From Mangrovimonas aestuarii (GTDB lineage: Bacteria; Bacteroidota; Bacteroidia; Flavobacteriales; Flavobacteriaceae), in the NCBI RefSeq assembly GCF_028767185.1, contig NZ_JARACK010000005.1, positions 186,001-250,000 on the forward strand: 64,000 nucleotides of DNA, given 5' to 3'. Numbering within the stretch: the stretch's first letter is position 1; each line of letters begins with the position of its first letter. Both the position numbers and the translations under genes were made by a program. Shown here in pieces: positions 47,404 through 56,352 of this stretch. The notes below the pieces were generated by a model. It had not been told where the DNA came from and searched no databases. It saw nothing but the letters and a program-made list of their open reading frames with translations.

Positions 47404-47409
47404 TAATAT

Positions 47410-48711
47410 TTATTTATTGCGGTTTCGGTTTCCACTTTTATTTCTGCTAGTATTTCTACTATTTCCAGAATTAACCCTATCACTAGAACTTCTTGAGGTT
47501 TGAGGTTTTGGTTTGTTAGATCTTCGCTGGTTTCTTCCGCCACCTTGACCTTGCTTAATTGGTGCTGTGGATGCATTAGGATCTGGTTCAAAACCTTCAA
47601 CAATCTCAACAGGGATTTTTAAACCAACAAGTTTTTCAATGTCTCTTAGATACGTAGTTTCATCGGCACTTACTAAAGAGATTGCTTCACCGCTAGCTCC
47701 TGCTCTACCTGTTCTACCTATTCTATGGACGTAATCTTCCGATATATTAGGCAATTCAAAATTTACCACATGTGGTAACAACGGAATATCCAAGCCTCTT
47801 GCAGCAATATCTGTAGCCACTAAAACGCGAACTTTATTGCTTTTAAATCCTGCTAGGGCTTTTGTTCGTGCAGCTTGGGTTTTATTACCATGAATGGCTG
47901 CTGCCGGAATACCGGCGCTTATCATTTTTTTGCAGAGCTTGTTTGCTCCATGTTTGGTTCTGGTAAACACCAGAACTTGTTTCCAGTTACCATCAGTAAT
48001 TAACTTATTAATTAATCCTGTTTTTAAACCTTTGGCAACGCGATATACTTTCTGATTGATGGCATCGACCGTAGAATTTTCCGGTGTTGCTTCAACCAAA
48101 ACGGGATGGTGTAAAAACTCTCCAGCTAGTTTCTTAATTTCCTTGGAGAAGGTTGCCGAAAACAACAAGTTTTGTCTTCTTGCTGGCACTAAATTAATAA
48201 TCTTTTTAATATCTCTAAAAAAGCCCATATCGAGCATTCTATCCGCTTCGTCGAGAACTAAAATCTCAATTTTAGCAAGCGATAATAAACCTTGACTCTG
48301 TAAATCAATCAATCGTCCTGGTGTTGCTATTAGCACATCTACACCATTCCTAATTGTGGCTACTTGAGGTTTTTGGTTAACACCTCCAAAAATAACCGCA
48401 GAACGAATATCTAAAAACTCACTATATGCCTTTATATTATTATGTACCTGCGCAGCCAATTCTCGCGTTGGTGTTAAAACCAAGGCACGAATTGGTCGTT
48501 TATGCATTGGCTGAGCTTGAGACAACTTTTGAAGCATAGGCAAAGTGAAACCTGCCGTTTTACCAGTACCTGTTTGCGCAGATGCTAATACATCTTTTCC
48601 TTCTAAAATTAAAGGGATTGCTTTTTGTTGTATTGGTGATGGCGTTGTGTAGCCTTGTTTACCAATGGCTTTTATTAAGGCTTGAGATAAGCCCAAAGAG
48701 TTAAATGACAT
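47410..48711 (-). CDS. DEAD-box RNA helicase, RhlE-like
   Basis: The 433-residue ATP-dependent RNA helicase has the standard motif series: Q motif [12 protein letters not shown], Walker [10 protein letters not shown] (45-53), motif Ia PTRELAAQ, motif Ib TPGR, motif II DEAD, motif III SAT, and motif [10 protein letters not shown]. The last 60 residues are a basic, Asn/Arg/Ser-rich low-complexity tail that probably binds RNA loosely. RhlE-type helicases help ribosome assembly and cold growth. The VF530 gene follows in the same operon. The AT-rich stretch beyond 48712 is its probable promoter region. Confidence 0.93.
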   Translation of the reverse strand: MSFNSLGLSQALIKAIGKQGYTTPSPIQQKAIPLILEGKDVLASAQTGTGKTAGFTLPMLQKLSQAQPMHKRPIRALVLTPTRELAAQVHNNIKAYSEFLDIRSAVIFGGVNQKPQVATIRNGVDVLIATPGRLIDLQSQGLLSLAKIEILVLDEADRMLDMGFFRDIKKIINLVPARRQNLLFSATFSKEIKKLAGEFLHHPVLVEATPENSTVDAINQKVYRVAKGLKTGLINKLITDGNWKQVLVFTRTKHGANKLCKKMISAGIPAAAIHGNKTQAARTKALAGFKSNKVRVLVATDIAARGLDIPLLPHVVNFELPNISEDYVHRIGRTGRAGASGEAISLVSADETTYLRDIEKLVGLKIPVEIVEGFEPDPNASTAPIKQGQGGGRNQRRSNKPKPQTSRSSSDRVNSGNSRNTSRNKSGNRNRNK

Positions 48712-49077
48712 ATAAATGATTGTACAAATGACATTCTTATTTATAGCGCCATTTATTATTACCCTGCAAAGTTAATCTAATTTATGCCGACATATTGATT
48801 TTGATTAAAAATTAGTCGAACATCATCATACATAGCACTTGATTCCAACTTCCTTAAATGAGATCCCTATGTCGGGATAGCTCCTCCTCAAGATGACATA
48901 CAAAGAGCAACCCCTTCCAACCTACGGCCACCTTCCCCTAGCTAATGGAAGGGCTTTGGTTTTATTCTATTCGAGTTAATCACTGTCCCTCCTTTTTAAG
49001 GAGGGGTTGTCCGAAGGACAGGGTTGTTGTAAGCACCACAAAATCTTAATACTTAATACTAAAATCTCAATACTACT
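48712..49077. other. 366-base spacer made largely of intergenic repeats
   Basis: No gene is seen. The stretch 48883-49027 consists of short palindromic and repeat motifs: CCTCCTCAAGATGACA (48883-48898), CCTTCC/GGAAGG (48931-48952), and a nested hairpin at 48983-49021. The remaining bases are AT-rich and probably include the helicase promoter. Confidence 0.6.
48983..49021. repeat. Nested palindromic element
   Basis: An inner stem CCCTCCTT (48987-48994) and AAGGAGGG (48998-49005) with a 3-base loop sits inside an outer pair CTGTCC (48983-48988) and GGACAG (49016-49021) that shares two bases with it. The text GTCCGAAGGACAGGG recalls a palindromic repeat common between flavobacterial genes. It may also end transcription of the methyltransferase gene at 49078. 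Confidence 0.6.
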
Positions 49078-50235
49078 TTACTTCTGAAATTTCGTCCTTT
49101 TAGAACCAGCATACATCTCATACTTCACCAAACGGGATTCCAGCTTAGCATTAAACAACTTGATTTTTCGTGAAGGACGTAACCCTACATGCTTAAGCGC
49201 TTCAAGGTTTGAGGTAATCAACCAAGCATCCGTATTAGGATACCCCTGTTTTAGTGTGTCCCCTATATCTTTGTAGAATTCCTGTAGGTCGATATTCAAA
49301 CGTTCCCCGTAAGGTGGATTGAATACCATATGTAATTTCTCATCTCCACCCTTTTGGGTTTTAAAGAAATCTTCGTGTTTAATGGTAATAAACTCATCTA
49401 AATGAGCATTCTTGATATTGTCTTTCGCTTTACGAACCGCGGATGGCGATTTGTCGTAACCTATAATCTTATGATGAAAGTCTCTGGTTTTCTTTAGCAA
49501 CGACTCTTCAATAGTCTCAAATAAATCCACATCCCAATCTTCCCAACGCTCAAACCCAAACTCCTTACGCATTAAGTTTGGTGGAATGTTACAGGCTATC
49601 ATAGCAGCTTCGGCCAAAATAGTACCACTACCACACATGGGGTCCATAAAATCACTCTGTCCGTCCCATCCTGAAAGCATTATTAACCCAGCGGCAAGCA
49701 CTTCGTTTATGGGAGCAATATTAGTCGCTGTTTTATAACCACGACGGTGAAGCGATTCACCAGAACTATCCAACGAAATGGTACATAAATTTCGGTCTAT
49801 GTGCACATTGATTTTCAAATCTGGAAAACGTAAATCTACATCAGGACGCTTTCCTGTATTATTACGGAAACGATCTACAATAGCGTCTTTTGTTTTTAAA
49901 GCAATAAACTGTGAATGGGTAAAAACCTGAGAGTGTACCGTAGCATCTATCGCCAAACTACCTGTAGATTTCAAGTACTTTTCCCAAGGCATTTGGTAAA
50001 CTGTTTTGTACAGATCCTCTTCATTACGGATTCTAAACGTTCTTATCGGTTTAAGGATTTTAATGGCTGTACGCAGTCCTAAGTTGGCCTTATACATAAA
50101 CCCTTTATCTCCAACAAAGCTCACGTTACGAATACCTGGGGTTACCTCCATGGCTCCCAGTTGTTTCAGTTCATTAGCTAATAAATCTTCAAAACCGAAA
50201 AGGGTTTTGGCCACCATTTTAAAATTATTCTCCAT
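49078..50235 (-). CDS. THUMP-domain class I RNA methyltransferase, RlmL/YcbY N-terminal type
   Basis: The enzyme is 385 residues from the ATG at 50235 (MENNFKMVAK); another ATG at 50253 would add six residues. An N-terminal ferredoxin-like plus THUMP RNA-binding region (about 1-155) precedes a methyltransferase domain with motif I DPMCGSGTILAEAA and catalytic NPPYGER. This is the N2-guanine methyltransferase type that modifies 23S rRNA (G2445 in E. coli RlmL) or tRNA; the precise site is not known here. The divergent methyltransferase gene begins 59 bases away, so the two share a short promoter region. Confidence 0.9.
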   Translation of the reverse strand: MENNFKMVAKTLFGFEDLLANELKQLGAMEVTPGIRNVSFVGDKGFMYKANLGLRTAIKILKPIRTFRIRNEEDLYKTVYQMPWEKYLKSTGSLAIDATVHSQVFTHSQFIALKTKDAIVDRFRNNTGKRPDVDLRFPDLKINVHIDRNLCTISLDSSGESLHRRGYKTATNIAPINEVLAAGLIMLSGWDGQSDFMDPMCGSGTILAEAAMIACNIPPNLMRKEFGFERWEDWDVDLFETIEESLLKKTRDFHHKIIGYDKSPSAVRKAKDNIKNAHLDEFITIKHEDFFKTQKGGDEKLHMVFNPPYGERLNIDLQEFYKDIGDTLKQGYPNTDAWLITSNLEALKHVGLRPSRKIKLFNAKLESRLVKYEMYAGSKRTKFQK

Positions 50236-50266
50236 ACTATGCTTTAAATACATTGCAAAAATAAAT

Positions 50267-50274
50267 TATTTTTG
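50267..50274 (+). promoter_or_regulatory. Possible -7 element of the methyltransferase-ZIP operon
   Basis: TATTTTTG matches TAnnTTTG and lies 20 bases before the ATG at 50294. A TTG at 50253 is too close for the usual -33 spacing. Confidence 0.35.
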
Positions 50275-50293
50275 TCCCCTTACACGCATTCCT

Positions 50294-51025
50294 ATGACAA
50301 AAGACAATACCACTTGGTATAAATCCTGGTTCGACACCCCGTTTTACCATATCCTATATAAAGATAGAGACCATGCTGAGGCGAATGTGTTCATGGACAA
50401 CCTTACCAATTACCTTAATATTCCCGAAGGTGGTAAGATCTTGGACTTGGCTTGTGGTCGCGGACGTCACTCTATTTACCTTAATAGCCTAGGGTACGAT
50501 GTTACCGGTGTCGATCTTTCTAAAAATAGCGTTGCCTATGCGAAGCAGTTTGAAAACGAAACGCTACATTTTACGGTTCACGATATGTGTAAACCGTTTA
50601 ACCAAAAGTTCGATGCAGTTTTCAACCTATTTACCAGCTTTGGATATTTTGATCAGGAAGAAGACAACCTCAACACCATAAAAGCCATTAAGGCTGACCT
50701 CAACAAATTCGGTTTTGGAGTTATCGACTTTATGAATGTGGACTATGTAAAAGCCAATCTTATAGCAGAAGATTCTAAAACAGTTGAAGGTATTACCTTT
50801 AACCAAAAACGCTATATGGAAAACGGCTACATTATAAAAGATATTAACTTTGTATATGAAGGTAAATCCTATGCCTTTCAGGAGCATGTAAAAGCATTTC
50901 ACTTAGAGGATTTTGAACGATTATTTGAACAGGCCGGTGTATACCTCTTAGATATTTTTGGAGATTATAAATTAAGAAAGTTCCATCCAGAAACCTCAGA
51001 ACGTCTGGTTATGATTTTCAAATAA
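50294..51025 (+). CDS. Class I SAM-dependent methyltransferase
   Basis: The protein is 243 residues from ATG 50294. The same frame is open to 50006, but that extension is antisense to the neighbouring gene and has no protein-like character. The methyltransferase signature is clear: ILDLACGRGRHSIYL (motif I, about 47-61), VTGVDLSKNSVAYA, and FNLFTSFGYFD. The C-terminal half has mixed strands. The substrate is unknown. The ZIP-transporter gene starts 9 bases after its stop, then DUF4268 4 bases later, so this is the head of a tight three-gene operon. Confidence 0.9.
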   Translation: MTKDNTTWYKSWFDTPFYHILYKDRDHAEANVFMDNLTNYLNIPEGGKILDLACGRGRHSIYLNSLGYDVTGVDLSKNSVAYAKQFENETLHFTVHDMCKPFNQKFDAVFNLFTSFGYFDQEEDNLNTIKAIKADLNKFGFGVIDFMNVDYVKANLIAEDSKTVEGITFNQKRYMENGYIIKDINFVYEGKSYAFQEHVKAFHLEDFERLFEQAGVYLLDIFGDYKLRKFHPETSERLVMIFK

Positions 51026-51034
51026 TACCTGTTA

Positions 51035-51709
51035 ATGATAAATTACCTTCTCCCCATATTGGCCGTTGTTCTAGGGTTTCTTTTAGTAGCCTTTACCCAG
51101 GAAAAGAAAATACAACACGCTAAACTATTGCTCTCCTTCAGTGGGGCATTTCTATTGGCACTTACCTTGTTCGATCTGCTACCTGAAGTATATGAACACC
51201 TCAACGCCAGAAGCACAGGGGGGTTTATCATGTGCGGTATTCTAATTCAGATTATACTGGAGTTTTTTTCCAAAGGGGCAGAACATGGTCACGTTCACAT
51301 ACATAAGCATGATACCTCCTTTCCATGGGCCTTATTTATTAGTTTGTGTATCCACAGCTTCTTGGAAGGTTTTCCTATCCACCACCACAACGATATGGTG
51401 TATGGTATTTTGGTACACAAAATTCCTATCGCCATGCTGATTACCACTTTCTTGTATCAGAGCCATTACAACAAAGTTCAGATATTTGCCTTTTTGGCCC
51501 TATTTACGATGATGACGCCATTGGGTACATTAATATCGAACAATACAGATATTGCAACCCATTACCTCTATTACATCAACGCTATCGTAATAGGTATATT
51601 TTTGCATATTTCCACCACTATTTTGTTTGAAAGTAGTGAAGGACACAAGTTTAACCTTACCAAACTCCTAACTATTATTTTGGGAGTAATAGTCGCCTAT
51701 TTGATATAA
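51035..51709 (+). CDS. ZIP family metal transporter
   Basis: The 224-residue membrane protein has about seven or eight hydrophobic segments. Between TM3 and TM4 lies a His-rich loop (EHGHVHIHKHD). TM4 contains HSFLEGFPIHHH, corresponding to the conserved His/Glu metal-site signature of ZIP proteins, and TM5 carries HKIPIAML. ZIP proteins bring zinc, iron or manganese into the cytosol. The length is somewhat short but typical of Bacteroidota members. It is the middle gene of a three-gene operon. Confidence 0.9.
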   Translation: MINYLLPILAVVLGFLLVAFTQEKKIQHAKLLLSFSGAFLLALTLFDLLPEVYEHLNARSTGGFIMCGILIQIILEFFSKGAEHGHVHIHKHDTSFPWALFISLCIHSFLEGFPIHHHNDMVYGILVHKIPIAMLITTFLYQSHYNKVQIFAFLALFTMMTPLGTLISNNTDIATHYLYYINAIVIGIFLHISTTILFESSEGHKFNLTKLLTIILGVIVAYLI

Positions 51710-51713
51710 GATT

Positions 51714-52142
51714 ATGTTCAGTAAAGAGGAATCGAGACGTTTAAAACAAGAATTTTGGACCAGCTTCGGAAAATCCTTTCCGCGCAAGTGGATTTTGTAT
51801 AATACCAAAATGAAAGGTTTAAGCTTTAAATTTTATTTCGATACCAAAAAGGCGTTCGTTACACTAGACCTTGAAGACGATCTGGAAAACAGAATCAATT
51901 ACTGGGAAAAACTTGTAGCCTTAAAATCCATTCTGATGGATGATTACCTACCGGAAGTAATTTATGATGAAGAGCACCTATTAGAAAACGGTAAGGAAAT
52001 ATCTAGAATCTATGTGCCTCTGGAACAAAAAGTATCTATCCATAATAAAAATACTTGGCAGGACACCATGGTGTTTTTTAATAGTACCATGAGTCTTTTT
52101 GAAGCGTTTTTTGAGGAGTATAAGGATGTGATAAAGGGGTAA
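51714..52142 (+). CDS. DUF4268 domain protein
   Basis: The 142-residue cytosolic protein matches DUF4268 over most of its length: RLKQEFWTSFGKSFP near the start, NTKMKGLSFKFYFDTKKAFV and ILMDDYLPEVIYDEEH in the middle, and the final FFNSTMSLFEAFFEEY. The domain is related to restriction-type nuclease-fold accessory proteins in some genomes, but the function is unknown here. It lies 4 bases after the ZIP gene and so is translated with it. Confidence 0.88.
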   Translation: MFSKEESRRLKQEFWTSFGKSFPRKWILYNTKMKGLSFKFYFDTKKAFVTLDLEDDLENRINYWEKLVALKSILMDDYLPEVIYDEEHLLENGKEISRIYVPLEQKVSIHNKNTWQDTMVFFNSTMSLFEAFFEEYKDVIKG

Positions 52143-52248
52143 ATTAGATTTTAGAAGTTAGAATTTAGACCACTTTTCTGTTAGAATATGGGCAATCAAC
52201 TCTTTCCGACCTAAGCCCCCATATCTAGGAAAAGAACATTGGCTTATT

Positions 52249-52875
52249 TTATATCACAAACAAAAAAATCATCAGGAAATGAGACAAAGCCCCAGCCAGA
52301 ACAAAACCATGCCAAATAACATGGTTATAAGGAATACGTTCTATAGCATAGAACACAATACCTCCTGTGTAGGCCAAACCTCCTGCAAAGAGTAGAAAAA
52401 CACCATTATCTCCTATGGCATGAGAAAGGTTGGTGTAGTCGAAAACAATGAGCCATCCCATGGCAACATAAAGTAAAAGGGAAAACAGCTCGTATTTGCC
52501 TGTAAAAAACAGTTTAAGAGCAATCCCTACCAAAGCAATCCCCCAAACCGTCCAAAACAAAGGATAACCCAAACTACCTTTTAAAGCAATGAGTGTTACG
52601 GGCGAATAGGTTCCTGCAATAAGGAGGTAAATACTCATATGATCCAGTATGCGGAAATAGTGCTTCAGCTTGGGTGTTTTGACACTATGATAAATAGTAG
52701 AAGCCAAAAACAAAGTAATGGTCGACACACCGTAAACCACAACACTTAGCGTACTATATTCTGTTTTATTGGAATTGAAATAAAGCAATAAGGCTAACCC
52801 TACAACACCAAGAACGGCTCCCAATCCATGGGTTCCTGCATTTAAACGCTCTTCTCGTGGTGTTTGCTGTTCCAT
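52249..52875 (-). CDS. trhA: PAQR-family membrane protein TrhA (hemolysin III type)
   Basis: The 208-residue protein has seven hydrophobic segments and the PAQR metal-site residues: the first His in STIYHSVK after a Ser, DHMSIYLLIAGTYSPV, and the C-terminal HVIWHGFVLAGALSHF. TrhA controls membrane-energy and fluidity homeostasis in bacteria; some relatives were first named hemolysin III. It is 13 bases downstream of the DUF4294 gene on the same strand. Confidence 0.92.
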   Translation of the reverse strand: MEQQTPREERLNAGTHGLGAVLGVVGLALLLYFNSNKTEYSTLSVVVYGVSTITLFLASTIYHSVKTPKLKHYFRILDHMSIYLLIAGTYSPVTLIALKGSLGYPLFWTVWGIALVGIALKLFFTGKYELFSLLLYVAMGWLIVFDYTNLSHAIGDNGVFLLFAGGLAYTGGIVFYAIERIPYNHVIWHGFVLAGALSHFLMIFLFVI

Positions 52876-52888
52876 AAATGTGATTAGC

Positions 52889-53563
52889 TTAATTCAACCA
52901 TTTTTCGGTAAGTTCATAAAAATCAAACTCTACAGCTGGTTTCTGCCGTACTAGTCTTCCGTTTTGGAAATTCCGTTGTAAAATATCCTCTATCAGGTAG
53001 TCTTCTTTAACATCCTCTGGATCAAATTCAGCTTTAAGGGATATATCGAACAACGCTGCGGTATTATTGCTCCAAAAAGCTTTCCATCCACTTTTTAGGT
53101 CTTTAATTATCTCAAACACAGTTTCACCAGTTTGACGGTGTACTAACTTAACAAGTATCTGCCCTTCCGTTCTGGTCATTTTCTTAAGCTTATCGGTAAA
53201 CTCCCCCTCCAAATAATCCTGAATCATTTTGGTATACTTACGCTTTGCTCGCTTACTGCCCAAAGAGTCCAAACGGTATTGAAGCTCCTCCAACCTATCG
53301 GCAGCCAGTTTAGCATAAGGATATACTTTAAGGGTTTTTCGTTTTAATATCAGGTAACGGATTCTATCCTCCTTGCTATCGAATTTCAAATCATGTAATA
53401 ACATAACTTCATTCAGATCAATTGTGTTATGTACAATCGTATCGCCTTCAATAATGATGTAGGTCTCCTGCTCCAAACTATCAATCACAGCCTTTTTAAA
53501 CTCGGGTGTTTGAGATAGCGTTAGTGTAGGAATTAATAATAATATCAGTCGAAAAAAATTCAT
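52889..53563 (-). CDS. DUF4294 domain exported protein
   Basis: The 224-residue protein has a signal peptide (about 1-18, ending TLSQ). It matches DUF4294: a first part EGDTIVHNTIDLNEVMLL, a basic helical stretch LKRKTLKVYPYAKLAADRL, and the pair QILVKLVHRQTGETVFEIIK. The function of the family is unknown; it is widespread in Bacteroidota. It is the first gene of the pair with trhA and is divergent from the M42 peptidase gene, 100 bases away. Confidence 0.88.
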   Translation of the reverse strand: MNFFRLILLLIPTLTLSQTPEFKKAVIDSLEQETYIIIEGDTIVHNTIDLNEVMLLHDLKFDSKEDRIRYLILKRKTLKVYPYAKLAADRLEELQYRLDSLGSKRAKRKYTKMIQDYLEGEFTDKLKKMTRTEGQILVKLVHRQTGETVFEIIKDLKSGWKAFWSNNTAALFDISLKAEFDPEDVKEDYLIEDILQRNFQNGRLVRQKPAVEFDFYELTEKWLN

Positions 53564-53663
53564 AGTGACTCTAGAGCTAAAATCATTCCAAAATTAATAA
53601 TTAACAATCTGTAAAACTTTAAATTCTTATTAATATTATTAATTTAGTCTCAAAATTTACAAT

Positions 53664-54752
53664 ATGGCAAACGAAAGCATATTAAACGAAAAATCACTAG
53701 ATTTTCTTGAAAAATATTTAAATAATGCAGCTCCAACTGGGTACGAATGGGATGGCCAAAAGTTATGGATGGACTACCTAAAACCTTATGTTGATGAGTT
53801 TATTACAGATACATACGGATCAGCTGTTGGGGTAATTAATCCTGAGGCAAAATACAAAGTGGTAATTGAAGGGCATGCTGATGAGATTTCTTGGTATGTA
53901 AACTACATTTCTGATGAAGGATTAATTTATGTTATCCGCAACGGAGGTAGTGACCACCAAATTGCTCCGAGTAAAATTGTTAACATCCATACCAAAAAAG
54001 GTATCGTAAAAGGTGTTTTTGGATGGCCGGCAATCCACACCAGAGACAAATCGAAGGAAGAAACACCTAAATTGGAGAACATCTTTATTGATATAGGATG
54101 TAAAACAAAAGAAGAAGTAGAAAATTTAGGGGTGCACGTTGGCTGTGTTATCACTTACCCTGATGAATTCCATATCCTTAACGGTAATAAATTTGTTTGT
54201 CGTGCGTTAGATAACCGTATGGGAGGTTTTATGATTGCCGAAGTAGCACGCTTGTTGCACGAAAACAAGAAAAAATTACCTTTCGGACTGTACATTACAA
54301 ACTCTGTTCAGGAGGAAATCGGATTGCGTGGTGCCGAAATGATTACGCAAACTATTAAGCCTAATGTTGCCATTGTAACCGACGTGACCCACGATACAAC
54401 AACTCCTATGATCGACAGAAAAAAAGAAGGTCACTTGGAATTGGGACTTGGGCCGGTAATTGCCTATGCACCTGCCGTACAGCAAAAACTACGCGATTTA
54501 ATTACCGATACTGCTGAGGAAAATAAAATTCCTTTCCAACGTTCAGCTCTATCACGCGCTACAGGAACCGATACCGATGCCTTTGCTTACAGTAACGGAG
54601 GTGTTGCCAGTGCATTGATTTCATTACCATTGCGCTATATGCATACTACAGTAGAAATGGTACACCGTGATGACGTTGAAAACGTAATTAAGTTGATTTA
54701 CAACTCCCTATTAAAAATAGAAGACGGAGAAACATTTAGCTATTTTAAATAA
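53664..54752 (+). CDS. M42 family metallopeptidase (glutamyl aminopeptidase-like)
   Basis: The 362-residue cytosolic aminopeptidase of the M42 (tetrahedral TET) family shows the co-catalytic metal motifs: EGHADEISW (His71, with Asp73 adjacent), RALDNRMGGFM (bridging Asp), VQEEIGLRGAEM (catalytic Glu and metal Glu), TDVTHD (metal Asp), and the C-terminal His in RYMHTTVEM. It removes N-terminal residues from peptides. The start is ATG 53664. A palindromic repeat element lies after the stop. Confidence 0.94.
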   Translation: MANESILNEKSLDFLEKYLNNAAPTGYEWDGQKLWMDYLKPYVDEFITDTYGSAVGVINPEAKYKVVIEGHADEISWYVNYISDEGLIYVIRNGGSDHQIAPSKIVNIHTKKGIVKGVFGWPAIHTRDKSKEETPKLENIFIDIGCKTKEEVENLGVHVGCVITYPDEFHILNGNKFVCRALDNRMGGFMIAEVARLLHENKKKLPFGLYITNSVQEEIGLRGAEMITQTIKPNVAIVTDVTHDTTTPMIDRKKEGHLELGLGPVIAYAPAVQQKLRDLITDTAEENKIPFQRSALSRATGTDTDAFAYSNGGVASALISLPLRYMHTTVEMVHRDDVENVIKLIYNSLLKIEDGETFSYFK

Positions 54753-54761
54753 TATAGTTGT

Positions 54762-54888
54762 GGCTGTCTAAAAAGTGTCTCTAATGTCAATTCGAGCTTA
54801 GTCGAGAATAATTTTTCTTTTGATTATCAATGATTTCGACTTCGCTAAATCTGACAAAAGTGTTTGTTATCATGCTTTTTAGACAGCC
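54762..54888. repeat. 127-bp palindromic interspersed element
   Basis: The ends are exact complements: GGCTGTCTAAAAAG at 54762-54775 and CTTTTTAGACAGCC at 54875-54888. Inside lies a second pair TGTCA (54785-54789) and TGACA (54852-54856) around TTCGAG/TCGAG and TTTCGACTTCGC motifs. The look is that of the REP/BIME-like or MITE-like repeats common in flavobacterial spacers. It has no coding frame. Its right end lies 9 bases before the NUDIX start codon. Confidence 0.7.
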
Positions 54889-54897
54889 TCCTTTCAT

Positions 54898-55449
54898 ATG
54901 GAAGACGAATACATCGATATTTTAAACCCAGACGGAACTCCAACAGGAAAAAGCACCTTAAAGTCTGAAGCGCATTTAAAAGGGCTTTACCACAACACGG
55001 CTCATGTTTGGTTCTATACCAAGGACAAACAAATCTTATTGGCTCAGCGTGCCGCTTCAAAATCTATTTGTCCGTTGCTGTGGGATGTATCGGTAGCTGG
55101 TCATGTTGATGCTGGAGAATCCGTCATTGATGCAGCATTACGGGAAACAAGGGAAGAGTTGGGGCATACCATTACCCAAAACGACCTCCAGTTTATTGGT
55201 GCTTACGATTGCTTTCAATCCTACCCAAACGGCATACAGGACAACGAATTCCACCATACGTTTATATCTGAACTAAAAGCAGATATTGAAACACTAAACT
55301 TTTCAAAAGAGGAAGTCGAAGCCTTAAAGCTAGTTTCTGTGGATGAGTTTAAAAACCTCTTAAAACACAGTGTTTCGAACAGTCACTTTATTTCAAGTAA
55401 TCTCCCTTACTACAATATTGTTCTGGACAATATACAAAAGGCATTTTAA
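54898..55449 (+). CDS. NUDIX hydrolase (YfcD/isopentenyl-diphosphate isomerase-like)
   Basis: The 183-residue protein has the complete Nudix box starting at Gly68 (GHVDAGESVIDAALRE, then TREELG), with the catalytic and metal Glu residues intact. The N-terminus EDEYIDILNPDGTPTG and the LWDVSVAGHVD segment resemble the IPP-isomerase/YfcD branch. The substrate is a nucleotide- or diphosphate-linked metabolite, not readable. The start is ATG 54898 immediately after the palindromic element, so its leader may derive from it. The PrsW gene follows 27 bases later. Confidence 0.92.
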   Translation: MEDEYIDILNPDGTPTGKSTLKSEAHLKGLYHNTAHVWFYTKDKQILLAQRAASKSICPLLWDVSVAGHVDAGESVIDAALRETREELGHTITQNDLQFIGAYDCFQSYPNGIQDNEFHHTFISELKADIETLNFSKEEVEALKLVSVDEFKNLLKHSVSNSHFISSNLPYYNIVLDNIQKAF

Positions 55450-55476
55450 TAGCATAGTTTTAACTATTTTCAATCC

Positions 55477-56148
55477 ATGAACTTATTCATATCTGCAATA
55501 GCTCCTGTCTGCATTATTATTTTCTATGTCTATTCAAAAGATAAATACGAAAAAGAACCTAGACTATTACTGCTATACAACTTTTTACTAGGTGCTATTG
55601 TTAGTGTTTTTATAACCACACTCATTTACATTTTTTACGACAAGCTACTACCCTTAGATCATGCCAGTGTTTTCCAGATGTTCATCAAAGCCTTTTTTGT
55701 TGTGGGGCTCACAGAAGAATTTAGCAAATATGTTATTGTTAGATATTTTGCCCAACCCAAAAGGGATTTTAACGAACCTTACGATGGCATTATGTATACA
55801 ATTATGGTAGGAATGGGGTTTGCCGCTACAGAAAACATATTTTATGTTATCGAAGGCGGATATACAACTGCTCTTCTTCGAGCCTTCACCGCTGTGCCTG
55901 CCCATGCTTCTTTCGCCATACTAATGGGCTATTTTATGGGAAAGGCAAAGTTTGCCAAACATAAAGCAGCCTTAAACCTATTGGGATTATTATTGGCCAC
56001 TATTTTTCATGGCTCATACGATTTCTTCTTGTTCATTGATTTTATTCCGGGTATTAGCACTGGAGCATTTATCTCTCTTTTTCTTGGCATATTCCTATCA
56101 CAAAAGGCAATAAAGCTGCACCAAGAGAATTCACATTTTAAGGTTTAA
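55477..56148 (+). CDS. PrsW family intramembrane metalloprotease
   Basis: The 223-residue membrane protein has about six to seven TM segments. The PrsW signature residues are present: VGLTEEFSKY (Glu-Glu, near residue 84), GMGFAATENIFYV (Glu-Asn), and AVPAHASFAILMGY (His metal ligand), with a further His in ATIFHGSYDF. In Bacillus the family cleaves anti-sigma factors; here no anti-sigma gene is nearby, so the target is unknown. It is probably co-transcribed with the NUDIX gene. Confidence 0.9.
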   Translation: MNLFISAIAPVCIIIFYVYSKDKYEKEPRLLLLYNFLLGAIVSVFITTLIYIFYDKLLPLDHASVFQMFIKAFFVVGLTEEFSKYVIVRYFAQPKRDFNEPYDGIMYTIMVGMGFAATENIFYVIEGGYTTALLRAFTAVPAHASFAILMGYFMGKAKFAKHKAALNLLGLLLATIFHGSYDFFLFIDFIPGISTGAFISLFLGIFLSQKAIKLHQENSHFKV

Positions 56149-56352
56149 TTTTTCTTGTTGCACTTTATTTTACCTCAACAATTTTCAAGATTCTAAAAAA
56201 GTCTAGTTTCTTATTTCTATGAGTAAAGCGATCTATTCTCTTTTCTCAACATTGATTCTTTTAAAAGTAAGAGACTGAACAAACCTCCTTCTCACCTCTT
56301 ATGTCAACTCTCAAAAACATTGTATATTTAGCGAAATTTAATCAAAATCCCT

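Noticed and set aside
47403-47609. 68-codon minus-strand frame over the helicase 3' end
   Set aside because: It is an out-of-frame reading of the low-complexity basic tail of the helicase gene.
50006-50293. 96-codon N-terminal extension of the methyltransferase at 50294
   Set aside because: It is antisense to the divergent THUMP methyltransferase gene, and the family motif I lies at the usual distance from ATG 50294.
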